Of a DNA stretch of 64,000 nt, positions 8,037 through 16,614 are shown in pieces; position 1 is the stretch's first letter, and each line of letters opens with the position of its first letter. The stretch is from Hoeflea_A sp965249925 (GTDB lineage Bacteria; Pseudomonadota; Alphaproteobacteria; Rhizobiales; Rhizobiaceae), in contig OZ252260.1 in assembly GCA_965249925.1 (NCBI GenBank), forward strand, positions 1,860,001-1,924,000. Reading direction: 5' to 3'. The notes beneath the pieces were generated by a model that had not been told where the DNA came from, did no database searches, and worked only from the letters and a program-made list of their open reading frames with translations. The position numbers and the translations under genes were made by a program.

Positions 8037-8974
8037 GCGAACCGGTCATCGAGGTCACCGGCCTGGTCAAACGCTTCGGCGACAAGACCGTCGTCGACCA
8101 CTTCGATATCAGTGTGCCGAAGGGGGCGATCTACGGCTTTCTCGGACCCAATGGCAGCGGCAAGACGACCACCATCCGCATGTTGTGCGGCCTGCTGACG
8201 CCGGACGCCGGCGAAGGCCGCTGCCTCGGCTACGACATTCTGAAGCAATCCGACAGCATCAAGGAGCATGTCGGCTACATGACCCAGAAGTTCTCGCTCT
8301 ATGCGGACCTGACGATCCGCGAGAACCTGGATTTCATCGGCCGCATGTACCGCATCAAGGAGCGACGCAGGCGGGTCTCCGAAGCGCTCGAAGGGCTCGG
8401 CCTGGCCGACCGGGCTGGCCAGTTGGCCGGTGAACTGTCGGGCGGCTGGAAGCAGCGCCTGGCGCTGGCGGCCTGTCTGCTGCATGACCCGGACCTGCTG
8501 TTGCTCGACGAACCGACCGCCGGCGTCGATCCCAAGGCGCGACGCGATTTCTGGGACGAGATCCGCCGCCTCTCCGACAACGGGGTCACCGTGCTGGTCT
8601 CCACCCATTACATGGACGAGGCGGTCCAGTGCGACAACATCGCCTATATCGCCTATGGCAAGAAGCTGATCGACGGTCCGGCCAAGCAGATCCCCGACAT
8701 GGTCGGCCTCCACACCTGGCGGGTCGAAGGCCCGGGCCTGGCCGACCTCGCACACCGCCTCGACGGGCTGCCGGGTATCGAACAGGTGGCGCGTTTCGGT
8801 TCGGTCCTGCATGTCTCGGGCACCGACGAGTCGGCTCTGAAAAAGGCTATCAAGCCCTTCCGCTCGGACAAGACCTATCGCTGGTCGAAGCGCCCGGCCG
8901 GGCTCGAGGAAGTCTTCATCCATCTGATGGCGGGTTCGACCGACAATTATGCCTCCGCCAGGAAGGCGGCATGA
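8033..8974 (+). CDS. ABC transporter ATP-binding protein of the efflux system
   Basis: A 313-residue ATPase with Walker A GPNGSGKTTT (about residues 39-48), signature ELSGGWKQRLALA, Walker B LLLLDEPTAGVDP and the switch histidine in VSTHYMDEA. The C-terminal extension after residue 225 is typical of the DrrA/YbhF group. It overlaps the adaptor stop by four bases and is followed one base later by the permease. It most likely powers export of drugs or other small amphiphiles. It is a single-domain ATPase, unlike E. coli YbhF which is a tandem fusion. Confidence 0.93.
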   Translation: MSEPVIEVTGLVKRFGDKTVVDHFDISVPKGAIYGFLGPNGSGKTTTIRMLCGLLTPDAGEGRCLGYDILKQSDSIKEHVGYMTQKFSLYADLTIRENLDFIGRMYRIKERRRRVSEALEGLGLADRAGQLAGELSGGWKQRLALAACLLHDPDLLLLDEPTAGVDPKARRDFWDEIRRLSDNGVTVLVSTHYMDEAVQCDNIAYIAYGKKLIDGPAKQIPDMVGLHTWRVEGPGLADLAHRLDGLPGIEQVARFGSVLHVSGTDESALKKAIKPFRSDKTYRWSKRPAGLEEVFIHLMAGSTDNYASARKAA

Positions 8975-8975
8975 G

Positions 8976-10106
8976 ATGAGCCTGTCGTTCGGAAGATTCA
9001 GCGCGGTCCTGACGAAGGAATTCATTCAGATGCGGCGCGACCGCATGACCTTCGCCATGATGATCGCCATTCCGATCATGCAGCTGATGCTGTTCGGCTT
9101 CGCCATCAACTCCGATCCCCGGCACATGCCGACCCTGGTCGAGGTCCACGACAGCGGACCATTCACCCGTGCCTTCCTAGCGGCAATGCAAACGTCGACC
9201 TATTTCGATTTCCAAGGCACCGTCGACAACGGCCGCGAGGCCGACCGGGTGCTGATCACCGGCGGCGCCTCTTTCGTCGTCACCATCCCCGAAAACTTCG
9301 AGCGCGATGTGATCCGGGGCGCTCGCCCAGCGATCCTGGTCGACGCCGACGCCTCCGATCCCTCCACCTCGGGGGCCGCGGTCAGCGCGCTCACCCAGAT
9401 CGCGCAAAACAGCATTGCGACCCTGTCGACCGGTCCGCTCGCCTATCTGGCGCCGCAACCGGACGCCTTCGACGTGGTGCCACACCGGCGCTACAATCCG
9501 GCCGGTAAGACCAGCTTCAACATCGTGCCGGGGCTGCTGGCCGTGATCATTTCGATGACCATGGTGATGATTACAGCGATGGCCATCGTACGCGAGAGCG
9601 AGCGCGGTACCATGGAAACGCTGCTGGCGACGCCGGTGCGCGCGCCGGAGGTGATGCTCGGTAAAATCACGCCCTATGTGCTGGTCGGCTACGTCCAGAC
9701 CTGCGTGTTCCTGATTCTGGCCTTCTGGGTATTCTCCGTGCCCTTTGTCGGCCCGGTCGTGCCGTTTCTCATCGGTCTCAACGTCTTCATCGTCGTCAAC
9801 CTGGCGCTCGGCTTCCTGTTCTCGACCGTGGCGCACAACCAGATGCAGGCAATGCAGATGTCGTTTTTCTACCTGCTGCCCTCGATCCTGCTGTCGGGGT
9901 TCATGTTCCCGTTCGCGGCGATGCCCGGCTGGGCGCAGGCACTCGGCCACATCATCCCGTCGACGCATTTCATCCGCATCACCCGCAAGGTGATGCTGAA
10001 GGGTGCCGATCTGTCCGACATCGTGCCGGATCTGCGCGCCCTGCTGGTCATCCTGATGGTGATCACCCTGCTCGCCATGCTGCGCTACCGGCGCACGCTG
10101 GATTAG
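8976..10106 (+). CDS. ABC-2 type transporter permease
   Basis: A 376-residue permease with one N-terminal membrane helix (FAMMIAIPIMQLMLFGFAI), a large periplasmic domain of about 140 residues, and five clustered C-terminal helices. This is the YhhJ/YbhR/YbhS layout. The start is one base after the ATPase stop. Only one permease gene is present, so it presumably forms a homodimer. It converges on the cytochrome gene with a five-base gap. Confidence 0.92.
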   Translation: MSLSFGRFSAVLTKEFIQMRRDRMTFAMMIAIPIMQLMLFGFAINSDPRHMPTLVEVHDSGPFTRAFLAAMQTSTYFDFQGTVDNGREADRVLITGGASFVVTIPENFERDVIRGARPAILVDADASDPSTSGAAVSALTQIAQNSIATLSTGPLAYLAPQPDAFDVVPHRRYNPAGKTSFNIVPGLLAVIISMTMVMITAMAIVRESERGTMETLLATPVRAPEVMLGKITPYVLVGYVQTCVFLILAFWVFSVPFVGPVVPFLIGLNVFIVVNLALGFLFSTVAHNQMQAMQMSFFYLLPSILLSGFMFPFAAMPGWAQALGHIIPSTHFIRITRKVMLKGADLSDIVPDLRALLVILMVITLLAMLRYRRTLD

Positions 10107-10111
10107 ACCCC

Positions 10112-10561
10112 TTAGTCCGCGACGGTCTTGCGAAAATCGGTATGGCAGTCTGAACAGGTCTGGCCGAGGGCCATGAATTGTGGCCGGATGGCGCTGACGG
10201 CCGACGCCGCCGCAGCCGCATCCGACAGGACGGCGGCTTTGATCCTCATCTCTTCAGACAGCGCCATGAAGGCGTCCCAATTCTGCCAAATCGCCGCCGT
10301 CGCCTCGCTTGGATGATCCATCGACCCTTCCGGGAAAACAACCGCGACGCCCTGCGCGTGAACACCGATGGCGTCGGCGGCAGACGCCGCGGCGACGGCA
10401 TCGAAGGCACTTTGACCCTTCACCATGTCGCCGATCGTCTTCATCTGCGCCGCGACGCTCTTCATCAGGTCCATGCGGTCCTTCACCACCCCGGTCGCCC
10501 CGCTGTGCGCCAGCGCGGCGGCGGTTGGAACCAGAATCAAAAACAGCAGGAGAAAGCGCAT
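10112..10561 (-). CDS. Cytochrome c556-like periplasmic monohaem cytochrome
   Basis: A 149-residue exported protein. A signal peptide (MRFLLLFLILVPTAAALA) is followed by a four-helix bundle, with the single haem site CSDCH close to the C-terminus, as in cytochrome c' and c556. The first in-frame ATG (10639) would add 26 residues with no signal character, so the start before the signal peptide is used. The family transfers electrons or binds NO in the periplasm; its partner here is unknown. Confidence 0.87.
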   Translation of the reverse strand: MRFLLLFLILVPTAAALAHSGATGVVKDRMDLMKSVAAQMKTIGDMVKGQSAFDAVAAASAADAIGVHAQGVAVVFPEGSMDHPSEATAAIWQNWDAFMALSEEMRIKAAVLSDAAAAASAVSAIRPQFMALGQTCSDCHTDFRKTVAD

Positions 10562-10646
10562 GGTCCATGCTGGCGGAAGCATGGAGCGAAAGTCAAGAAA
10601 GGATCGACTTGATGGCGCATTGTTTGCTGCCTGCGGCACCGGGAAA

Positions 10647-10671
10647 GCCCCGGCGCGGAGGGCGCCGGGGC
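10647..10671 (-). terminator. Hairpin terminator after the YeeE/YedE operon
   Basis: A perfect 10-bp GC stem (10647-10656 with 10662-10671) with a 5-base loop, nine bases after the stop codon of the second YeeE gene and followed by TTT on the minus strand. The U-tract is short, so efficiency is uncertain. Confidence 0.65.
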
Positions 10672-10679
10672 GAGCGGCC

Positions 10680-11264
10680 TCACTCGGCCGGAACGCGCGT
10701 GTCCGCGCCGGAAAGCCGCTCCGGGAGCAGGAAGGCGATGCCGATGAAGGCGAGGCCGAGCACGATGCCGAGCAGGTCGCCCGGCAGGGCGGTCACGCCC
10801 TCGAACGTGGCGCCGGGCACCGTGCCGAGCGTTACCTTGCCCCCGGCAATTGCCTCGAGCAGACCGGTCGCCTTGACCGCCGGATAGGTGGCCATGTAGG
10901 CGGCGGCGCCCAACAGTCCGCCGGCCACGAAGGCCACGGCATCGCGACGGCCAGCGCCGACGGCAACGATGCCGGTGCCCGGGCAATAGCCTGACAGGGC
11001 CCAGCCGAAGCCGAGCAGCAGGCCACCGACGAAGACACCGATATAGGCGGTCTTGACCGACATGTGGCCGACATCGACGAGGCCGATCATCTGGCCGCCG
11101 AACATCAGTACCGATCCGACGCCGATGGCCAGAAGGATCGTTTTCATCAGTTTCAGGTCGATCAGCGCCAGCATGCGGCCGATGACACTCGGGTTGGAAG
11201 CCCCGATGCGGTCGAGCACCGCACCGAAAGCGGCACCGACCAGAATGGCAATCAGGATTTGCAT
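10680..11264 (-). CDS. YeeE/YedE-family sulfur-compound transporter, C-terminal half type
   Basis: A 194-residue membrane protein with about five helices and the family signature WALSGYCPGTGIVAVGAGRR, whose conserved Cys lines the thiosulfate path in YeeE. It is the second of two adjacent half-size YeeE/YedE genes, starting three bases after its partner. In such split systems the two halves form one channel for thiosulfate or another reduced sulfur compound. The rest of a sulfide or thiosulfate operon (sulfurtransferase, BigR) is not in the window. Confidence 0.88.
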   Translation of the reverse strand: MQILIAILVGAAFGAVLDRIGASNPSVIGRMLALIDLKLMKTILLAIGVGSVLMFGGQMIGLVDVGHMSVKTAYIGVFVGGLLLGFGWALSGYCPGTGIVAVGAGRRDAVAFVAGGLLGAAAYMATYPAVKATGLLEAIAGGKVTLGTVPGATFEGVTALPGDLLGIVLGLAFIGIAFLLPERLSGADTRVPAE

Positions 11265-11267
11265 GGC

Positions 11268-11819
11268 TCAGGCCTCCTTGCGATAGAGCACGAGGGCGGT
11301 CGGGACCGCGGCGGCAAAAGCGCCGGCGGCAAAGATGTAGCCCGAAAGCGACGTCTGCAGCATGCCGGACATCATGTGTCCGGACGTGCAACCACCGGCG
11401 AGCCGCGCCCCGTAAAGAACGATAAATCCACCGGCGAAAGCCATGGTATAGCGCTTTGCGGCACTTTCACCGAAATTGGCGCGCCACAGCACCGGGATCC
11501 GCCGGTCCGCCTTTTCGACGCCGCCACGCAACCACACCGAGACGGCGCCGCCGACCAGCATGGCCAAAACGAAGACGAAACCGTAATTGACCGGATTCGC
11601 CACCGCTTTGGCGTATTTGCCACCGGACTTTGCCAGATAGGCGTTCGACGATGTGAACCCGTCTTCCGTCTGGGTGACAACGGAACCGTCGACGGCATTC
11701 CATAAAATCCCGTCGAGAATCACGAACTGCGTTGAAACTCCGATCGGCTTGGCCAACAGGACCGCCAGGAAGAAGACCAGTCCAAGAGCCAGCCCTCCCA
11801 CTCTCCAGTCGAGCGTCAT
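11268..11819 (-). CDS. YeeE/YedE-family sulfur-compound transporter, N-terminal half type
   Basis: A 183-residue membrane protein with the signature ARLAGGCTSGHMMSGM, the hallmark of YeeE/YedE/YmfC-like halves. The frame extends to an ATG at 11843, but that codon lies inside a long palindrome. The ATG at 11819 has GGAGG five bases upstream, so it is taken as the start. Its partner follows at once. Regulation by an ArsR-type thiol-sensing repressor at the palindrome is inferred. Confidence 0.87.
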   Translation of the reverse strand: MTLDWRVGGLALGLVFFLAVLLAKPIGVSTQFVILDGILWNAVDGSVVTQTEDGFTSSNAYLAKSGGKYAKAVANPVNYGFVFVLAMLVGGAVSVWLRGGVEKADRRIPVLWRANFGESAAKRYTMAFAGGFIVLYGARLAGGCTSGHMMSGMLQTSLSGYIFAAGAFAAAVPTALVLYRKEA

Positions 11820-11828
11820 GAGTGCCTC

Positions 11829-11862
11829 CATAGATACATTCATTAATATGAATATATCTATG
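11829..11862. promoter_or_regulatory. AT-rich 34-bp palindromic operator of the YeeE/YedE pair
   Basis: Fourteen of 17 symmetric pairs match around the centre 11845/11846; the arms begin CATAGATA and end TATCTATG. It covers the leader immediately upstream of the ribosome site. AT-rich palindromes of this kind are bound by ArsR-family sulfide or persulfide sensors (BigR/SqrR/YgaV) upstream of such genes. No regulator gene is present nearby. Confidence 0.65.
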
Positions 11863-11898
11863 TTTTACGTGAAGCTTTTGATTTGAATCAACTGAATG

Positions 11899-12519
11899 TC
11901 AATCGGATTTGAGGATTGCAACCGGATCAGCCGGCAGCGGGCGGACCGGAAACGCCGAACTGGACAAAGCCTCCGCCGCATCGGAACTGCCCACGAACCA
12001 GCCGGCTTTCAGGCCCGCGCGGCTGCCCGCCTCCATGTCGCTCGGCTTGTCGCCGACGATGACGGACGTCGCAAGGTCGGCACCGGTCAGCGCAGCGCCG
12101 CGCAGCAGCATGCCGGGATTGGGTTTGCGCAACGGATGATCGCCGCTCGCAAAGGGCGCCACACCGTCCTCGTGATAAGCACAGGCCAGGATGCAGTCGA
12201 GCCGCGCCCCGGCCTTGGCGAGCAGCGCTTCGATGCGGTCGGTCACGGCGACATAATCTGGCCAGCCCATGTAGCCGCGGCCGACGCCGGACTGGTTGCT
12301 CACGACGATCACCGGCAGCCCGCGCAGGTTGGCCTCGCGGATCAGCGGCATGGTGGCGCCGATCATCACGATCTCGTCCGGGTCAGACGGATAGCCGGTG
12401 TCGGCGTTGATCACCCCGTCGCGGTCGAGAAACAGGCCCGGCTGCCCGGCAAAGGCACCCGTCTCGACATTGCACCGCACCCACAGGCCGGTGTCCTCGA
12501 GCCCGTCCATCCGCGTCAT
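11899..12519 (-). CDS. gmhB: D-glycero-beta-D-manno-heptose 1,7-bisphosphate 7-phosphatase (GmhB)
   Basis: A 206-residue HAD phosphatase. Motif I is FLDRDGVIN, the second block is VVSNQSGVGRGY, and later blocks are HPLRKPNPGML (conserved Lys) and IVGDKPSDMEAG. The Cys residues of the GmhB zinc loop are sparse here (the CACYHED-type segment is ACAYHEDG), so zinc binding may be reduced. The ATG at 12519 lies five bases after the gmhA stop and is preferred over the upstream in-frame codon. It is the third step of ADP-heptose synthesis in the cytoplasm, and its operon order gmhA-gmhB follows hldE. Confidence 0.9.
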   Translation of the reverse strand: MTRMDGLEDTGLWVRCNVETGAFAGQPGLFLDRDGVINADTGYPSDPDEIVMIGATMPLIREANLRGLPVIVVSNQSGVGRGYMGWPDYVAVTDRIEALLAKAGARLDCILACAYHEDGVAPFASGDHPLRKPNPGMLLRGAALTGADLATSVIVGDKPSDMEAGSRAGLKAGWFVGSSDAAEALSSSAFPVRPLPADPVAILKSD

Positions 12520-12524
12520 ATCGG

Positions 12525-13097
12525 TCAGGTTCCCGACAGCCGTTCCTCGACCTGGTCGCACAGGTGATGGTAGAGGCAGGCATGCCCCTGCTGGACCAGC
12601 GGGGTCGTTTCGGCCGCCACGTTGAACAGTACGTCGCAGCGCCCGGTCAGCGCGCCGCCGGTCGAACCGGTCATGCCGATCGTACCGAGACCCATGTCGC
12701 GGGCCTTGTCGATCGCCAGCACGACGTTGCGGGAATTGCCGCTGGTCGACAGGGCAAGCAGCACGCCGCCGCCGCCGCCGTAGGCCTCCACCTGGCGTTC
12801 GAACACATGCTCGAAGCCTTTGTCGTTGCTCCAGGCGGTCAGGGTAGCCACATCGGCAGGCAGTGCGATGACGTTGAAGCCTCTGCGATCCCGGGTAAAC
12901 CGACCGACCAGTTCGCCGGCGATATGCAGCGCGTCGGCGGCCGATCCGCCGTTGCCGCAGGTGAGCAGCGGCCGGCCGGCTCGCAGAGCCGAAACGATCA
13001 TCTCGCAGGCCCGGTCCATCTCGGTCGAAAAGTCCCGCTGCGCCATGCCGTCCAACACGGCGGCGGAGCGCATCAGATAGTCATGCAGTCGATCCAT
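12525..13097 (-). CDS. gmhA: Phosphoheptose isomerase GmhA
   Basis: A 190-residue SIS-domain isomerase that converts sedoheptulose 7-phosphate to D-glycero-D-manno-heptose 7-phosphate. It has the family block LLTCGNGGSAADALHIAGELVGRF, whose His is a metal ligand, and the phosphate loop LALSTSGNSRNV. The C-terminal HACLYHHLCDQVEE contains the second metal site and catalytic residues. Length is normal. It lies nine bases after the hldE stop. Confidence 0.95.
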   Translation of the reverse strand: MDRLHDYLMRSAAVLDGMAQRDFSTEMDRACEMIVSALRAGRPLLTCGNGGSAADALHIAGELVGRFTRDRRGFNVIALPADVATLTAWSNDKGFEHVFERQVEAYGGGGGVLLALSTSGNSRNVVLAIDKARDMGLGTIGMTGSTGGALTGRCDVLFNVAAETTPLVQQGHACLYHHLCDQVEERLSGT

Positions 13098-13106
13098 CGT
13101 CTCGTC

Positions 13107-14564
13107 CTATGCGCGGTCCGCCTTCAGGCTGCGGATCGTGTCGGTGGTGCTGCGGTCGGGCAGCAGTTCCGCCAGCACCACGCGGCCGCCGGCCGCCGTC
13201 ACCACATCCGCCCCGACCACCTGGTCGATCGTATAGTCGGCGCCCTTGACCAGCACGTCCGGCAGCAGCGTCGCGATCAACGCCGCCGGCGTGTCGTCGT
13301 TGAACAATACCACGGCATCGACGGATTTGAGCGCCGACAACACCGCCGCCCGGTCGTCCTGCGTGTTGACCGGGCGATCCTGTCCCTTCAGCCGGCGCAC
13401 CGAATCGTCGGTGTTGAGCCCGACGATAAGACGGTCGCATTCGGCTCGCGCCTGACGCAGCAACGAGATATGGCCGGCATGCAGGATATCGAAGCAGCCG
13501 TTGGTGAAACCGACGGTGAGGTCGCGGCTCTTCCAACTGTCGACCAGCCGCCGGGCGTGGTCGACATCCACGGCACCGGGTTTCTCCACGTAACCGTTGA
13601 GCTGCGTCAGGATTTCGTCGCGGGTCACCTGGGCGGTGCCGCGCTTGGCGACGACCACGCCGGCCGCGGCATTGGCCAGCGTGCCGGCCGCCTGCAGATC
13701 GAGCCCGGCGGCCAATGCCAGGGCAAACGAGGCTATCACCGTATCGCCGGCGCCCGACACGTCGAAGACCTCCTGGACCGGTGTCGCCACGTGGTGGGCG
13801 AAGTCTGCGCCGACCACGCTCATGCCGTCTTCGCTGCGGGTCGCGACGACGAAATCGAAATCGTGCGTCGCCGCCAGATGGCGCGCCGCATCTTCGACCT
13901 CGGCATCGGCCACCGCCGCACGTCCGCTCGCCTCGGCGAGTTCGCTGCGATTGGGCGTCACCGCCGTCGCTCCGGCATAGAGGCCGTAATCGGGGCCCTT
14001 AGGATCGACCAGCACCGGCGTTGCGGCGGCATTGCAGCGGGCGATGATGTCGGCGGCCACGCCGTTACCGAGCACGCCCTTGCCGTAATCCGACAGGATG
14101 ACGACGTCGGCCCGTGCGACGAGGGTGGGCAGATGTTGCAGCAGACGGGAACGGTCGTCGTCGACGAGCGAGCCGCGATCCTCCTCGTCGAAACGCAGCA
14201 CCTGCTGGCGTTGCGCGACAAAGCGGGTTTTCTGCGAAGTCTGCCGTCCGTCGCTCGCCAGCACACCGGCGGTTTCGACATCCAGCGCCGCGAGCATAGC
14301 TGTCATGTCGGCGCCGGCAGTGTCGCGGCCGATCACGCTTAACGGCAACGCGGTTGCGCCCAAGGTCACCAGATTGGCCACGACATTGCCGCCGCCGCCG
14401 AGCATCTGCCGCTGGTCGCTGCCGCGCAGGATTGGTATCGGCGCCTCCGGCGAAATGCGCTCCAGATCGCCGTAGATGAAGCGGTCGAGCATGAAATCGC
14501 CGATAACCAGCACCGTCAGGTCGGCGAATCCGGCAATGGCGTCCTGGATGGTTTCGAGCTGCAT
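13107..14564 (-). CDS. hldE: Bifunctional heptose-7-phosphate kinase / heptose-1-phosphate adenylyltransferase HldE
   Basis: A 485-residue two-domain enzyme. Residues 1-315 are a ribokinase-fold kinase (LVIGDFMLDRFIYG at the start and VFDVSGAGDTVIASFA as the anion hole and catalytic Asp). From about residue 340 a nucleotidyltransferase domain begins with GFTNGCFDILHAGHISLL, the HxGH motif. It supplies ADP-D-glycero-heptose. The ATG at 14564 matches the usual start; an in-frame ATG at 14621 would add 19 basic residues. It is divergent from hldD, which gives one shared regulatory gap of about 110 bp for the whole pathway. Confidence 0.95.
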   Translation of the reverse strand: MQLETIQDAIAGFADLTVLVIGDFMLDRFIYGDLERISPEAPIPILRGSDQRQMLGGGGNVVANLVTLGATALPLSVIGRDTAGADMTAMLAALDVETAGVLASDGRQTSQKTRFVAQRQQVLRFDEEDRGSLVDDDRSRLLQHLPTLVARADVVILSDYGKGVLGNGVAADIIARCNAAATPVLVDPKGPDYGLYAGATAVTPNRSELAEASGRAAVADAEVEDAARHLAATHDFDFVVATRSEDGMSVVGADFAHHVATPVQEVFDVSGAGDTVIASFALALAAGLDLQAAGTLANAAAGVVVAKRGTAQVTRDEILTQLNGYVEKPGAVDVDHARRLVDSWKSRDLTVGFTNGCFDILHAGHISLLRQARAECDRLIVGLNTDDSVRRLKGQDRPVNTQDDRAAVLSALKSVDAVVLFNDDTPAALIATLLPDVLVKGADYTIDQVVGADVVTAAGGRVVLAELLPDRSTTDTIRSLKADRA

Positions 14565-14677
14565 GCGGCGTGGAGGTCCATCTGTTCGGGCACGGGGCTT
14601 TGTGCTAATGCGCGACACCATTACAATCTGGAATCACGGCGAGCAAGCGATAGAAGGCCGTTGAGAAAGGGCGTCTG

Positions 14678-15631
14678 ATGATCCTGGTCACCGGCGGCGC
14701 GGGCATGATCGGCAGCAATCTGGTGGCGGCGCTGAACGCCGCTGGCCACGACGACATCCTGGTCGTCGACGATCTGACCGACGGCACCAAATTCCGCAAC
14801 ATCGCCGATCTCGCCATCGCCGACTACGAGGACAAGGACGACTTTCTGGCTCGCCTGCAGGGCGGCGGCGTCCATGGCATCAGCGCGGTCTTTCACCAGG
14901 GCGCCTGTTCCACCACCACCGAGTGGGACGGCCGCTACATGATGCGCGACAACTACAGCTACTCGAAAGCCCTGCTCGCCTTCTGCCAGGTGGGCGGTAT
15001 TCCGTTCATCTACGCCTCGTCGGCGGCCGTCTATGGCGGTGGCGATCAGTTCGCCGAGGAAAGCGGCAACGAGCGGCCGCTCAACGTCTACGGCTACTCG
15101 AAAAAACTCTTCGACGACCATGTGCGGCGCGCCGTGCTGTCGCAAAGCGATCACGCGCCGGTGGTCGGCCTGCGTTATTTCAATGTCTACGGGCCGCGCG
15201 AGGCGCACAAGGGATCGATGGCCTCGGTCGCCTTCCACCTCTTTGGTCAGGTGACGAAAGGCGAAAACCCGAAGCTGTTCGGCGCCCATGATGGCTACGG
15301 CCCCGGCGAACAGAGCCGCGATTTCATCCACGTCGCCGACGTCGCCGATGTCGTTCTGTGGTGCTGGCGTCGTGGCATTAGCGGCATTTTCAACTGCGGC
15401 ACCGGCCGGGCCGAACCCTTCCGCGCCGTCGCCGAGGCGGTGATCGGCACACTGGGTCGCGGCGAGATCGACTACATTGATTTCCCCGACCATCTGAAGG
15501 GCCGCTATCAGAGTTTCACCCAGGCCGATATCAGCCGCCTGCGGGCCGCCGGTTACAACGGTTCGTTGCGGGACGTGGCGACCGGCGTCAGGGACTATGT
15601 CGAATGGCTGCAGACCCAACCATCCTGGTGA
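14678..15631 (+). CDS. hldD: ADP-L-glycero-D-manno-heptose 6-epimerase HldD
   Basis: A 317-residue extended short-chain dehydrogenase. The N-terminal NADP-binding motif is TGGAGMIGSN, the active site has SSAAVYG and YGYSKKLFD (Tyr and Lys of the YxxxK pair), and the substrate region includes YFNVYGPREAHKGSMASV. It makes the final precursor, ADP-L-glycero-D-manno-heptose. The gene overlaps waaF by 28 bases, so the inner-core genes are translated as a unit. Confidence 0.95.
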   Translation: MILVTGGAGMIGSNLVAALNAAGHDDILVVDDLTDGTKFRNIADLAIADYEDKDDFLARLQGGGVHGISAVFHQGACSTTTEWDGRYMMRDNYSYSKALLAFCQVGGIPFIYASSAAVYGGGDQFAEESGNERPLNVYGYSKKLFDDHVRRAVLSQSDHAPVVGLRYFNVYGPREAHKGSMASVAFHLFGQVTKGENPKLFGAHDGYGPGEQSRDFIHVADVADVVLWCWRRGISGIFNCGTGRAEPFRAVAEAVIGTLGRGEIDYIDFPDHLKGRYQSFTQADISRLRAAGYNGSLRDVATGVRDYVEWLQTQPSW

Positions 15632-16614
15632 TCGGCCCGCGCTGGGTCGGCGACATGGTTATGGCGCAGTGCCTGTTTGCCGCGCTCAAGGACCGTTTCG
15701 AGGGTGCGTCAATCGACGTCATGGCGCCATCCTTCCTGGCACCGCTGGTCAGGCGCATGCCGGAGGTTACGGGTTTCGTTGACGATCCGCTGCCGCGCGG
15801 CAGCGTCGCATTGCGCCAACGCTGGCGGATCGGCAGCGCCATGCGCGGCAGCTACAGCCGAGCCTACGTCATGCAGGGCAACTGGAAATCGGCGCTGATC
15901 CCGTTTTTTGCCGGCGTCGGCACCCGCACCGGCTATCGCAAGGAAATGCGCTACGGCCTGCTCAACAACATTCTGCCGCTGCCGAAGGCGCGCAAGCGAC
16001 GTACCGCCGAGATGTTCTTCCACCTGGCCGAAGGCGGTACGTTCCGCAATCCGAAGCTCAATGTCGATGCCGATAATCAGGCCCGTCTGTTGCAGGCCCA
16101 TGGCCTGGCGTCGACGCGCTATGTGGCGATGATGCCGGGCGCCGAATACGGCCCGGCCAAGCGCTGGCCGCCGGCACATTATGCCGGGCTGGCCGAACGC
16201 CTGGCGCAACGCGGCCTCGATATCGTGCTGCTCGGATCGCCGAAGGACGCCGCGGTCACCGAAGAGATTGCCCGGCCGGCGCCGCAGGCGCGCGACCTGG
16301 CCGGCCAGACGACACTAAATGACGCCATCGATCTGCTGGCCGGCGCCCGGCTGGCGGTGACCAATGACAGCGGCCTGATGCATATCGCCGCCGCGGTCGG
16401 CACGCCGGTGCTCGCCGTCTACGGATCGACGGCACCGCACAACACGCCACCGCTCACCGACCGGCGGGAACTGCTGTGGCTCGACCTCGCGTGTTCACCT
16501 TGCCACAAGCGCACCTGTCCGCTCGGTCATCTGGACTGCATGAATCGGCTCGACGTTGCGCAGGTCGCCGCTGCCGCCGACCGGCTGCTGCAAACGGACG
16601 GACATCCGGCATGA
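15604..16614 (+). CDS. waaF: ADP-heptose:LPS heptosyltransferase II
   Basis: A 336-residue GT9 glycosyltransferase. The N-terminal fold has ILVIGPRWVGDMVMAQCLF, the heptosyltransferase II type. The nucleotide-sugar side has MMPGAEYGPAKRWPPAHYAGLA and VTNDSGLMHIAAAVGTPVLAVYG. It adds the second heptose to the LPS inner core on the cytoplasmic face of the inner membrane. It overlaps hldD upstream and waaC downstream (ATGA). Confidence 0.94.
   Translation: MAADPTILVIGPRWVGDMVMAQCLFAALKDRFEGASIDVMAPSFLAPLVRRMPEVTGFVDDPLPRGSVALRQRWRIGSAMRGSYSRAYVMQGNWKSALIPFFAGVGTRTGYRKEMRYGLLNNILPLPKARKRRTAEMFFHLAEGGTFRNPKLNVDADNQARLLQAHGLASTRYVAMMPGAEYGPAKRWPPAHYAGLAERLAQRGLDIVLLGSPKDAAVTEEIARPAPQARDLAGQTTLNDAIDLLAGARLAVTNDSGLMHIAAAVGTPVLAVYGSTAPHNTPPLTDRRELLWLDLACSPCHKRTCPLGHLDCMNRLDVAQVAAAADRLLQTDGHPA

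Noticed and set aside
12564..14342. 592-codon plus frame opposite gmhA and hldE
   Set aside because: Very long but antisense to two genes with clear catalytic motifs; no motif of its own.
16476..16610. Upstream extension of the waaC frame
   Set aside because: It overlaps the waaF coding sequence; the ATG at 16611 gives the conserved heptosyltransferase start.
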